From positions 217 to 14,508 of the forward strand of contig PLSZ01000121.1 in assembly GCA_003164305.1 (NCBI GenBank): 14,292 nt of DNA, given 5' to 3'. The translations under genes and the position numbers were made by a program. This document shows positions 1 to 7,099 of the stretch, in pieces (position 1 is the first letter of the stretch; each line of letters starts with the position of its first letter). The DNA comes from Acetobacteraceae bacterium. Lineage in GTDB: Bacteria; Pseudomonadota; Alphaproteobacteria; Acetobacterales; Acetobacteraceae. The notes under the pieces are model-generated. The model made no database searches, was not told where the DNA came from, and saw nothing but the letters and a program-made list of their open reading frames with translations.

Positions 1-338
1 TTGTTGCCGTCGGGATCGCGCAGATACGCGAGATACATTTGACCCCGGGGGCCAGGCGGATCCTCGATCGCCGTGCCGCCATTCGCGACGCCGGCTTTGT
101 GCCAGGCGTTGGCTTGCGCGGCGGTCATCGAGAAGCCGAGCGTGCCGCCATTGGCGTGCGTGGCGGGCTTGCCGTCGATGGGTTTGGACACCAGAAAAAT
201 CCCACCGTTGTGCAGGTAAACCAGCCGCCCCTTGGCATCGACCGATCCGGGCTTACCGCCCATGGCAACGAACACGGCATCATAGAATTTCTTCGAACGA
301 TCGATGTCGTTGCTTCCGACCATGACATGACTGAACAT
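1..338 (-). CDS. VOC (glyoxalase/bleomycin-resistance fold) protein, 3' end cut by the window edge
   Basis: The reading frame starts at the ATG at 338 and stays open to the left edge, giving about 112 residues with no stop. The protein starts MFSHVMVGSNDIDRSKKFYD, the usual opening of a vicinal-oxygen-chelate domain: a first beta strand carrying a His, followed by the 'D...S..FY' helix. Later residues include GGIFLVSKP, GTLGFSMTA and the closing strand with YLRDPDGN, also typical. The Shine-Dalgarno GGAGGAG lies about 8 nt before the ATG, which fixes the start. Family members bind a metal and act as lyases, dioxygenases or resistance proteins. The substrate here cannot be read from sequence. 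The missing part is probably only about 10-20 residues. Family assignment is confident, function is not. Confidence 0.85.
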   Translation of the reverse strand, partial: MFSHVMVGSNDIDRSKKFYDAVFVAMGGKPGSVDAKGRLVYLHNGGIFLVSKPIDGKPATHANGGTLGFSMTAAQANAWHKAGVANGGTAIEDPPGPRGQMYLAYLRDPDGN

Positions 339-545
339 TCCGTTGTCTCCTCCAGGCATCACGGAAGGCTTCGCGCCCCCCTCCGCGTGTAACAGATCAT
401 GGTTCGCGAAGGACGAAAAGAGGCACATGCGCCCGCGGCATTGGCGCACGCGCGCAAGGAAGGACGGCACGGTGTGCCGGGCCGATCGACCGCCTGCCGC
501 AACCCGGGCGGCGATAACGAATCGAGGGACGATCGTTCGACCGGC

Positions 546-680
546 CTACGACCTCCAGGTTCTGGAGGCAGCGACAAGATGGTCGATCTTGTGGCTCGCC
601 ACGGCCGGGTCCTTGAAGACCCACCAACCGAAGCAAAGCATCAGCGCGATGAATATAACGGCGATGTTGTCGATCCGCAT
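546..680 (-). CDS. Small single-span membrane protein, 44 residues, unknown function
   Basis: The ATG at 680 opens a 44-residue frame ending in TAG at 546-548. Residues 6-22 (IAVIFIALMLCFGWWVF) form a convincing hydrophobic helix after a short MRIDN head. A polar, weakly basic tail follows (KDPAVASHKIDHLVAASRTW). A run of seven G's ends 3 nt before the ATG and could serve as ribosome binding site, though it is closer than usual. Codon choice is like that of the neighbours. It lies alone between the VOC gene and the GATAC repeats, which sit 70-127 bp upstream of its start. I do not recognise a family. Likely an inner-membrane microprotein if expressed; chance is the alternative. Confidence 0.42.
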   Translation of the reverse strand: MRIDNIAVIFIALMLCFGWWVFKDPAVASHKIDHLVAASRTWRS

Positions 681-1005
681 GTGCCCCCCCATTTTCCCGT
701 GGCCGCGCGACGATGCGCGCGGTCCGGCTTCCGTTGGATATCGTCGCGCGATACCAGGGCGATACCAAGGCGATACCCGCGCGATACTGGCGGGATACTA
801 TTGATACAGTTCTTACAGGATGGTTTCGCGCACGGAGGGGCGTCGGCGACAAATGACCGAGGGCCGCCATGGCGCGATGAACGCCTTGGCCTGGGCCGCG
901 GGAACACCCGGCCACATCGACCGGGCAGGCCCGCCGATGCCAATAGGAAGCGCCGAGGCATCGCGATACGATGTGCGCTACCGACGATATCAGAAGGCCC
1001 CGCCG
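681..1005. other. Gene-free stretch with phased GATAC repeats between divergent genes
   Basis: This stretch separates the small minus-strand membrane ORF from the plus-strand SAF oxidoreductase. Open frames cross it on both strands, but their translations are Arg/Pro/Gly-rich and show no domain, so I treat it as a regulatory spacer. It contains the 11-bp-phased GATAC array (750-807), a lone GATAC at 965-969 and GATATC sites at about 738 and 985. I could not place a convincing sigma70 promoter on either strand. Confidence 0.5.
747..807. repeat. 11-bp-periodic GATAC repeat (five phased copies plus one)
   Basis: GATAC occurs at 750, 761, 772, 783 and 794, exactly 11 bp apart, and again at 803. 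Four of the first five copies are preceded by GC (GCGATAC) and the fifth by GG. The unit is roughly GCGATACCAGG, with third-base-like variation in the flanks. A period of 11 bp is close to one DNA turn, so all copies face the same side of the helix. This suits a row of protein-binding sites (operators or iterons) or a curved or flexible element. On the minus strand the motif reads GTATC and lies in the upstream region of the 44-residue membrane ORF. Confidence 0.75.
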
Positions 1006-2307
1006 ATGAACCTCCACGCCCTCCTACAGAAACGCCTCGCCGCCGGTCGTCCCGTTCGCGTGGGCCTGATCGGCGCCGGAAAGTTCGGCTCCATGTTCCT
1101 GTCGCAGGTGCCGACCACGCCGGGCCTCGAGGTCGCGGCGATCGCGGATTTATCGCCGGACCGGGCTCGCGCGGCGTGCCGCGGGGTCGGCTGGGAGTGG
1201 GAGCGCATCGAGGCCAGCCGCATCACCGACGACGTCATGGCGATGATCGCCAGCCCAGACGTGGAGGTCATCGTCGAGGCGACCGGCCACGCGCCCGCCG
1301 GGATCGCGCATGCCCGCGCGGCGATCGAGAACCGCAAACACATCGTCATGGTCAATGTCGAAGCCGACGTGCTGGCGGGGCCATTGCTCGCAAGGGAGGC
1401 GGAACAGGCGGGCGTGGTTTACTCGCTGGCGTACGGCGATCAGCCGGCGTTGATCTGCGAGATGGTCGATTGGGCGCGGTCTTGCGGGTTCAATGTGATC
1501 GCGGCGGGCAAGGGCACTAAATACATGCCGGAATACCATGCCTCCACGCCCGATACGGTGTGGGGTTATTACGGCCTGACGCCGGAGCAGGCGCGCGCCG
1601 GCGGCATGAACCCCCAGATGTTCAACTCGTTCCTGGACGGGACGAAGTCGGGCATCGAGATGGCGGCGGTGGCGAACGCGACAGGGTTGACGCCGCCGCC
1701 GGACGGGCTGGCGTTTCCGCCGTGCGGGACACATGAACTGGCCGATGTGCTGCGGCCGGGGAACGCCGGGGCGCTGCATCACGCGGGTCAGGTGGAGGTG
1801 ATCTCCAGCGTGCACCGCGATGGCCGGACGGTGACCAACGATTTGCGCTGGGGCGTGTTCGTGGCGTTCGAGGCGCCGAACGAGTACGCGATGCGGTGCT
1901 TCCAGGAATATGGCGTGGTGACAGATCCCTCGGGCCGGATCACGGCGCTGTACCGGCCGTTCCATTTGATCGGCCTGGAGCTGAACGTGTCCATCCTGTC
2001 GGCCGCGCTGCGGGGCGAGGCAACCGGGGCCGCGACGGGCTTTCGCGGCGATGTCGTGTCCACCGCGAAACGCGACCTGAGGGCGGGGGAAGTCCTGGAT
2101 GGCGAGGGCGGCGCCTGCGTCTGGGGGAGGCTGATGACTGCCGCCGACAGCCTTCGACACGGCGGGCTGCCGATCGGTTTGGCGAACAAAGTGCCGCTGA
2201 TCCGCGACATTCCTCGCGGCGCTCCGGTTACCTGGGGTGACGTGCGGATCGATGAGGCGGACGCGGCGTACCGGTATCGCCGCGCCATGGAAGCCGCGTT
2301 CGGCTGA
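1006..2307 (+). CDS. NAD(P)-dependent oxidoreductase with C-terminal SAF domain (homoserine-dehydrogenase-like)
   Basis: The product is 433 residues from the ATG at 1006. The N-terminus has a Rossmann fold with VRVGLIGAGKFGSMFL (residues 17-32; GxGxxG at 23-28). It continues with AAIADLSPDRA, and VEVIVEATG and KHIVMVNVEAD as in homoserine dehydrogenase and related enzymes. The C-terminal 90 or so residues (TAKRDLRAGEVLDGEGG..., ending GAPVTWGDVRID) look like a SAF domain. This matches the family often annotated as 'predicted homoserine dehydrogenase with SAF domain', whose members include enzymes of sugar-acid catabolism. It is unlikely to be the biosynthetic threonine-pathway enzyme. The frame extends back to 820, but the extra 62 residues look non-coding, so 1006 is preferred although its ribosome site (AAGG) is weak. 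It stands alone; the substrate is unknown. Confidence 0.85.
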   Translation: MNLHALLQKRLAAGRPVRVGLIGAGKFGSMFLSQVPTTPGLEVAAIADLSPDRARAACRGVGWEWERIEASRITDDVMAMIASPDVEVIVEATGHAPAGIAHARAAIENRKHIVMVNVEADVLAGPLLAREAEQAGVVYSLAYGDQPALICEMVDWARSCGFNVIAAGKGTKYMPEYHASTPDTVWGYYGLTPEQARAGGMNPQMFNSFLDGTKSGIEMAAVANATGLTPPPDGLAFPPCGTHELADVLRPGNAGALHHAGQVEVISSVHRDGRTVTNDLRWGVFVAFEAPNEYAMRCFQEYGVVTDPSGRITALYRPFHLIGLELNVSILSAALRGEATGAATGFRGDVVSTAKRDLRAGEVLDGEGGACVWGRLMTAADSLRHGGLPIGLANKVPLIRDIPRGAPVTWGDVRIDEADAAYRYRRAMEAAFG

Positions 2308-2310
2308 TCG

Positions 2311-2397
2311 GGCGCCCAGGGGGTCAGGCGTCCAAGGGGGAATCGCGCCCAAGGGGGCCCAGGCTCCCAAGGGGGACCAGGCGCCCAAGAAGGATCA
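2311..2397. repeat. Five-unit 16-18 bp tandem repeat between convergent genes
   Basis: Five imperfect units with consensus GGCGCCCAAGGGGGAYCA occupy 2311-2326, 2327-2344, 2345-2361, 2362-2379 and 2380-2397. They lie just after the stop of the SAF oxidoreductase. The last unit supplies the TGA stop of the convergent host-attachment gene (2395-2397). Four of the units contain a GGGGG run (2319, 2336, 2353, 2371), separated by 12-13 nt. In one plus-strand frame the units read as a hexapeptide repeat (APKGAQ, APKGDQ, APKKDQ), but this frame has no credible gene. Confidence 0.8.
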
Positions 2398-2856
2398 GGC
2401 GCGATGCACTGGCCGCACCCATTCTTTCAGGTGCGGAGACAGATCGTGGTCGGACGTCTTCACCAGATCCTTCGCGAGGCTACCGATCAGCTTCGCGCTG
2501 GTCGTGGTGTCGAGAGCCTCGGTCAGCTCGGTCAGCACATGCGTGGGCGCCACGATCACGAGTTCGTTGAAGGTGCCGGCGGCGGACTCCTCGTTGAGCC
2601 GTTTGGCGACCGTATGGGCGAAATGCTCTTTCGCCATCTCATGCGGGTCGTGCCGCGGGCTGTAAGCGGACCGTCCGGTCCCGGCGCTTTCGAACGACCG
2701 GCCTTCCCGGTCGGAGACGAGGTCATGATCCTTTTTATGCACGGTCGAGGAATCCAGCGCCTCGAATGTGTGCAGCGCGAAATCGGGCGCGGGCCGTAGA
2801 AAGCGCGCATGGCCGCCATCCGCCACGACGAAACACAGCTTGCGATGTTTGGGCAT
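2395..2856 (-). CDS. Host-attachment family protein (PF10116-like), full-length paralog
   Basis: The product is 153 residues from the ATG at 2856, with the ribosome site AGGGAG about 6 nt upstream. Recognisable family features are the N-terminal strand KLCFVVADGGHARFL (6-20), the central SDREGRSFES motif (48-57) and the HDPHEMAKEHFAHTVAKRL helix (69-87). After these come the strand ELVIVAPTHVL (98-108) and the ending LIGSLAKDL...HLKEWV (123-147). The family is annotated 'protein required for attachment to host cells'. Later comparative work, as I recall it, links such proteins to a release-factor-like fold acting on ribosomes. A direct role in attachment is therefore doubtful. A GTG at 2940 would add 28 poorly conserved residues and overlap the upstream paralog by 8 nt; I prefer 2856. 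It is probably co-transcribed with the paralog at 2933-3346. Confidence 0.85.
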   Translation of the reverse strand: MPKHRKLCFVVADGGHARFLRPAPDFALHTFEALDSSTVHKKDHDLVSDREGRSFESAGTGRSAYSPRHDPHEMAKEHFAHTVAKRLNEESAAGTFNELVIVAPTHVLTELTEALDTTTSAKLIGSLAKDLVKTSDHDLSPHLKEWVRPVHRA

Positions 2857-2932
2857 CGGGAACTCCCTGATTTTTGTTCCCGCACCTTCCACCCTTTGGA
2901 CCGGACGCGCCTTGATCTCGGTCAACGGATCG

Positions 2933-3346
2933 TCAGACACCGTCCTCGGGTCGCACCCAGGATCGCAGATGCGGCCATAGTTCCAGGTCCGGAACGTCGG
3001 TCAGGTCCTTCGCCAGGCTGCCGATCAGGCTGGCGCTGGTGGGACCGTCCAGCATGGACAGCAGGTCGTTCAGCACCTCCGCCGCCGCGACCAGGACGAG
3101 TTCGACGAACAGGTCCACCGCGAAATCGTCGTTGATACGGTCCGCCAGCAGCCGCGTGAAGCGGTTTGGCTCGGCGTCCGCCGGCGAGGGCGGGACGGGG
3201 TTGCCGCCATTGCGCATGTCGGGGCCGGCCACGGTGATCGAGTCGACGACCCGGACCGTATGCAGGTTGTTATCCGGACCCGGCCGCACGAAGCGCGCGC
3301 GGTTGGTACTGGCGATGACAAAATAAAGTCCCTCGATGCCTACCAT
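2933..3346 (-). CDS. Host-attachment family protein, shortened and diverged paralog
   Basis: The product is 137 residues from the ATG at 3346. It aligns along its length with the next gene downstream. Shared stretches include FVIASTNRARFVRPGPD against FVVADGGHARFLRPAPD, then FVELVLVAAAEVL against FNELVIVAPTHVL. The ends also match: TSASLIGSLAKDL against TSAKLIGSLAKDL, and HLRSWVRP against HLKEWVRP. It is therefore a tandem duplicate. The middle is shortened and the family motif D.EGRSF is lost, replaced by GPDMRNGGNPVPP (41-53), so its activity may differ. The ribosome site is weak. A LexA-type direct repeat ends up 5 bp before the start codon, so the pair may be DNA-damage regulated. The gap to the next gene is 76 nt. 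Confidence 0.8.
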   Translation of the reverse strand: MVGIEGLYFVIASTNRARFVRPGPDNNLHTVRVVDSITVAGPDMRNGGNPVPPSPADAEPNRFTRLLADRINDDFAVDLFVELVLVAAAEVLNDLLSMLDGPTSASLIGSLAKDLTDVPDLELWPHLRSWVRPEDGV

Positions 3347-3351
3347 TGAAT

Positions 3352-3366
3352 GTTCTCGTTATGTTC
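3352..3366. promoter_or_regulatory. LexA-type (SOS) box upstream of the host-attachment pair
   Basis: GTTCTCGTTATGTTC fits the alphaproteobacterial LexA consensus GTTC-N7-GTTC with all eight fixed bases. It ends 5 bp from the ATG at 3346 (minus strand), leaving very little leader. An AGAAC half-site at 3376-3380 also makes a 7-bp inverted repeat, GTTCTCG/CGAGAAC (3352-3358 and 3374-3380). I found no good -35 element upstream on the minus strand. Because the motif has only eight fixed bases, a chance match is possible. The near identity to the box at 7296 and the position at a gene start argue for a real site. Confidence 0.55.
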
Positions 3367-3564
3367 TAATCGGCGAGAACTGCGCCTGCCGGACAGAAAA
3401 GGCAATGACTTATATCAAACGTTCCGCGCATATTCCGAACTGCCCGTGCTCGCCACTGGCTTTATCGGCGGTACGATTTCGGCGGCGTTGCAAAGTGCCG
3501 GCGCGGTGGACAGGTACCTCGGGACCGGACAACGTGGCGGGAACGCAACCGGAGGACCGTCCCC

Positions 3565-4308
3565 ATGACACGCCAAACCTTGCGCCAGACCGGCGAGGCG
3601 ACGCAGCGAACGCTGCTGGGATCGAACAGGCAAGCTCACGGCTTCGCGAATTTGCTGACCGAGGCGGTGTTCGGCGGCGTGTGGAACCGGCCGGGTCTGA
3701 CGCGGGACGACCGGCTGCTGGTCACGATCGCGGCGCTGGCGGCCGGGCCGCGGATGCGCTCCTTGCGGACATATATCAACGCCGGACTGGATCATGGGCT
3801 GGATGGCGCCGCGATCCGGGAAATCCTGGTGCAGGCGGCGCTGTACGCAGGTTTCTCCAGCGCCGAGGAAACCTTGCCGCTGCTGGCGGAGGCGTTGGGC
3901 GATCGCGACCTGCCGTTTCCGGACGATCCGCCGGAGGATGCGTCGTTGGAAGAACTCACGCGGCGGGGCACCGAACTGATGCACGAACTGCATGGCGCGC
4001 GCGCTCAGCTGGGCTACGCGGCGCCGGATAATCCGGTGACCGGCGCGCTGTATCCGACGGCGATCCAGTATGGCTATGGCGAGATCTGGTATCGCCCTGG
4101 CCTCGAACGGCGACAGCGGGCGCTGGTCGCGGTGGCCGGTTTCACGGCGCTGCGAATGCCCGAGCAGGCGGGAAAGTTCGGGCAGTCGGCGCTGAATGTG
4201 GGATTGTCGAAGACGGAGGTGATCGAGGCGATCATTCAGACGGCGCCTTATACGGGGTTTCCCCCGGCGCTGAACGCACTGGGAGCGCTGAGCGCGGCGT
4301 TCGCCTGA
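3565..4308 (+). CDS. Carboxymuconolactone decarboxylase-like protein, two CMD domains
   Basis: The product is 247 residues, with the ribosome site GGAGGA (3551-3556) 8 nt before the ATG. Two related helical domains are visible. One spans about residues 40-110 (NRPGLTRDDRLLVTIAAL, AGLDHGLDGAAIREILVQAALYAGF). The other spans about 175-243 (YRPGLERRQRALVAVAGF, SALNVGLSKTEVIEAIIQTAPYTGF). This tandem layout is that of the PcaC/CMD family of the AhpD-like superfamily. Neither domain has a CxxC, so peroxidase activity of the AhpD kind is not expected. PcaC decarboxylates 4-carboxymuconolactone in protocatechuate breakdown, but no other genes of that pathway are nearby. The true substrate is open. 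The next gene follows on the same strand after 121 nt. Confidence 0.85.
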   Translation: MTRQTLRQTGEATQRTLLGSNRQAHGFANLLTEAVFGGVWNRPGLTRDDRLLVTIAALAAGPRMRSLRTYINAGLDHGLDGAAIREILVQAALYAGFSSAEETLPLLAEALGDRDLPFPDDPPEDASLEELTRRGTELMHELHGARAQLGYAAPDNPVTGALYPTAIQYGYGEIWYRPGLERRQRALVAVAGFTALRMPEQAGKFGQSALNVGLSKTEVIEAIIQTAPYTGFPPALNALGALSAAFA

Positions 4309-4429
4309 GGGAGCCCTCGCGCTTCCCCACTCCCGGCGAACGCCCCCAACCCCGGCCCCCGACCCCGGGTTGCCCGCCACGCCCCTCAAAGATACCCTGC
4401 CGATGTCAACAAACCTCGGACTTAAAAAC

Positions 4430-5161
4430 ATGTCTCAACAACAAGTCATCGCCGAGCTCGCGCCGCATGGCGTTTTGCGCGCCGCGATCAACATGGGAAA
4501 CTTCCTGCTCGTCACCGGTCGCGCACCGAACGGTGATCCCGACGGCTGCTCCCCCGACATGGCCCGCGCCATCGCCGCCGCACTGGGCGTCCCGGTCCAG
4601 TTCGTGCCCTATGCCAAACCTGGCGAACTCGCCGACGACGCGGAAAACGACAAGTGGGACATCGGCAACATCGGCGCCGAGCCCTCGCGCGCCGAGAAAA
4701 TCGAGTTCACCGCCGCTTACGTGGAGATCGAAGCGACCTATCTGGTGCCCGCCGGCTCACCGATCAAATCCATCGCCGAGGTCGATGTCAAAGGCAATCG
4801 CATCGCGGTCACCGCGCGCAGCGCGTACGATCTCTGGCTGGAACGAAATATCAAGAACGCCACGCTGCATCGCGGCAACAGTCAGGCGGCCGTGGTCGAG
4901 ATGTTCCTCAAGGAAAAGATGGAGGCTCTGGCTGGACTCCGGCCCGGCCTGATTGGCGACGTGGAAAAGATCCCCGGCTCGCGCATGCTGGACGGTCAGT
5001 TCACCGCCGTGCAACAGGCGATCGGCACGCCGAAGAAAAACGTCGCCGGCGCCGCGTATCTCAAACAGTTCGTCGAGGACGCCAAAAAATCCGGCGCCGT
5101 TGCAAAGCTGATCGAGAAGCACGGTGTCGTCGGACGCCTGTCGGTCGCGCCGCTCTCGTAA
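4430..5161 (+). CDS. Solute-binding-protein-fold protein (SBP_bac_3-like) without signal peptide
   Basis: The product is 243 residues from the ATG at 4430. The order of motifs is that of amino-acid ABC transporter binding proteins. It has LAPHGVLRAAINMGNFLLV (10-28) and GCSPDMARAIAAALGVPVQFVPY (39-61). These are followed by KWDIGNIGAEPSRAEKIEFTAAYVE (75-99), and then IAVTARSAYDLWLERN in the second lobe. No hydrophobic N-terminal segment or lipobox exists from any start in the frame (also TTG 4370 and ATG 4403), so secretion by Sec is not supported. No permease or ATPase lies nearby. It may bind a ligand in the cytoplasm or have become an enzyme, as cyclohexadienyl dehydratase has on the same fold. 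It converges with nrdA, with only 17 bp between the two stops. Confidence 0.8.
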   Translation: MSQQQVIAELAPHGVLRAAINMGNFLLVTGRAPNGDPDGCSPDMARAIAAALGVPVQFVPYAKPGELADDAENDKWDIGNIGAEPSRAEKIEFTAAYVEIEATYLVPAGSPIKSIAEVDVKGNRIAVTARSAYDLWLERNIKNATLHRGNSQAAVVEMFLKEKMEALAGLRPGLIGDVEKIPGSRMLDGQFTAVQQAIGTPKKNVAGAAYLKQFVEDAKKSGAVAKLIEKHGVVGRLSVAPLS

Positions 5162-5178
5162 CGTTTACTGGCAGGCCC

Positions 5179-7065
5179 CTATTGGCAGGCAAGGCATTCC
5201 TCGTAATCCGTCGTTGACGCGGCCGCCGCCACCAAAGGCAACGGCGCGGCCGCGTCATTCGCCGGCATGTGAATATCGTCCACCGGAGCAATCGCTTTCG
5301 AGCTGACATTGTCGGCGCGCTGGATCGATAGGCTGCGGCAATAATACAGCGACTTCATGCCGCGCTTCCAGGCCATGAAATGGATCTGATGCAGATCCCG
5401 CTTGCTGACATTGGCGGGCAGGAAGACGTTGACCGACTGGCTCTGGCAGATGAACGGCGTGCGATCGGCGGCGTGCTCGACGATCCAGCGTTGGTCGAGC
5501 TCGAACGCCGTCTTGTAAACCGCCTTCTCGTCCGCGGTCAGGAAGTCCAGATGCTGCACGCTACCTTTCGTGGTGGTGATCGACGACCACACCGCGTCGT
5601 TGTCCTGGCCCTTTTGCTCCAACAGTTTTTGCAGATGCCGGTTGCGAACCGTGAAACTGCCGGACAGCGTCTTTTGCAAAAACACGTTCGCCGCGATCGG
5701 CTCGATCCCCGGCGAAGCATTGCCCGCGATGATGGAAATCGACGCGGTCGGCGCCAACGACATTTTGTGCGAGAAACGTTCTTTGCTGCCGTATTCCTCG
5801 GCGTCCGGGCAGGCGCCGCGCTCATCCGCCAGCATCACCGACGCCGCGTCGGCCTGCGCGCGGATATGCTTGAAGATGCGCTTGTTCCACACCTTCGCGA
5901 CGACGCTTTCCCACGGCACGTTCAACGCTTGCAGGAACGAATGGAACCCCATCACGCCCAGACCCACCGAGCGTTCGCGCATCGCCGAGTACCGCGCCTT
6001 TTCCATCCCCGGCGGCGCGCGATCGATAAAGTCCTGCAACACGTTATCAAGGAACCGCATCACGTCCTCGATGAACGTCGGATGGTTCTCCCACTCGAAC
6101 CATTTTTCCAGGTTCAACGACGACAGGCAGCACACCGCTGTCCGCTCGACGCCATGATGATCGCGTCCGGTCGGCAGAGTAATTTCGCTGCACAGGTTTG
6201 AGGTTTTCACCTCCAGGCCGGCCAGCTTGTGATGCTCCGGCTGCGCCCGCGCGACGTGATCGGAGAACACCAGATACGGTTCACCGGTTTCGATCCGCGC
6301 GGTCAGGATACGGATCCACAACGAGCGCGCCGAGATCTCCCGCACCACGGATTTATCTTTGGGCGAGCGCAACGCCCATTTCTCGTCCGCCTCGACCGCG
6401 CGCATGAACGCGTCGGGAATTTGAATGCCGTGATGCAGGTTCAGCGCCTTGCGGTTCGGATCGCCGCCGGTCGGCCGCCGCAACTCGATGAACTCTTCGA
6501 TCTCCGGATGCGATACCGGCAAATACACCGCCGCCGACCCGCGGCGCAGAGAGCCTTGCGAAATCGCCAGTGTCAGGCTGTCCATCACGCGAATGAACGG
6601 AATGACGCCCGAGGTCTTGCCGACCGCGCCGACCTTCTCCCCGATCGAGCGCAAATTGCCCCAATACGAGCCGATGCCGCCGCCCTTCGACGCCAGCCAG
6701 ACATTTTCGTTCCACAAACCGACGATGCCCTCAAGACTGTCGGTCGCTTCGTTCAAAAAGCATGAGATCGGCAAGCCGCGCGCCGTGCCGCCGTTCGACA
6801 GCACCGGAGTCGCGGGCATGAACCACAATTTGCTCATGTAATCGTAGATGCGCTGGGAGTGGCCCTGGTCGTCACCGTAAAACGACGCGACCCGCGCGAA
6901 TAGATCCTGAAATTCCTCGCCCGGCATCAGATAGCGATCGGTCAATGTCGCTCGCCCGAAATCCGTCAGCAGCGAGTCGCGGGTGCGATCGACCCGAACC
7001 TGGTGGCGACCCGGCATCTGGACGGCATCTAGATCAAGCACATCGGCCTCCGTGGCGTTTCTCAT
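5179..7065 (-). CDS. nrdA: Ribonucleoside-diphosphate reductase, class I alpha subunit
   Basis: The product is 628 residues and reduces NDPs to dNDPs with a radical-carrying NrdB partner. Key residues are visible. C102 (PISCFL) and C312/C313 (VCCLSSLN) would form the active-site disulfide pair. N290, C292 and E294 (NLCSEI) are the catalytic residues. Y574-Y575 (LYYCRS) are the radical-transfer tyrosines, which place it in class I. C624 and C627 (CLAC) at the C-terminus are the shuttle cysteines, after an Ala-rich flexible tail. There is no N-terminal ATP-cone; the protein starts close to the catalytic domain, so dATP shut-off must sit elsewhere, perhaps on NrdB. nrdB is not next to it, which is unusual. 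The upstream region carries NrdR-like and LexA-like sites. The ATG at 7065 gives an N-terminus (LDAVQMPGRHQVRVDRTRD) that suits the family. Confidence 0.95.
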   Translation of the reverse strand: MRNATEADVLDLDAVQMPGRHQVRVDRTRDSLLTDFGRATLTDRYLMPGEEFQDLFARVASFYGDDQGHSQRIYDYMSKLWFMPATPVLSNGGTARGLPISCFLNEATDSLEGIVGLWNENVWLASKGGGIGSYWGNLRSIGEKVGAVGKTSGVIPFIRVMDSLTLAISQGSLRRGSAAVYLPVSHPEIEEFIELRRPTGGDPNRKALNLHHGIQIPDAFMRAVEADEKWALRSPKDKSVVREISARSLWIRILTARIETGEPYLVFSDHVARAQPEHHKLAGLEVKTSNLCSEITLPTGRDHHGVERTAVCCLSSLNLEKWFEWENHPTFIEDVMRFLDNVLQDFIDRAPPGMEKARYSAMRERSVGLGVMGFHSFLQALNVPWESVVAKVWNKRIFKHIRAQADAASVMLADERGACPDAEEYGSKERFSHKMSLAPTASISIIAGNASPGIEPIAANVFLQKTLSGSFTVRNRHLQKLLEQKGQDNDAVWSSITTTKGSVQHLDFLTADEKAVYKTAFELDQRWIVEHAADRTPFICQSQSVNVFLPANVSKRDLHQIHFMAWKRGMKSLYYCRSLSIQRADNVSSKAIAPVDDIHMPANDAAAPLPLVAAAASTTDYEECLACQ

Positions 7066-7099
7066 TGTCGGATCGGTGCTCCGCCATGTCAGCTGTGAA

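Noticed and set aside
399..1520. Plus-strand open frame of 373 codons crossing the spacer into the oxidoreductase
   Set aside because: It is Arg/Gly-rich with no motif, overlaps the real gene in another frame and starts inside the spacer without a ribosome site.
1150..2388. Long minus-strand open frame (412 codons) opposite the SAF oxidoreductase
   Set aside because: The translation is rich in Arg, His and Pro with no domain; it mirrors the high-GC codon pattern of the well-supported plus-strand gene.
2237..2665. Plus-strand frame with hexapeptide repeats (APKGAQ-like)
   Set aside because: It starts inside the oxidoreductase and ends inside the host-attachment gene, with no ribosome site; the peptide repeat is a by-product of the 18-bp DNA repeat.
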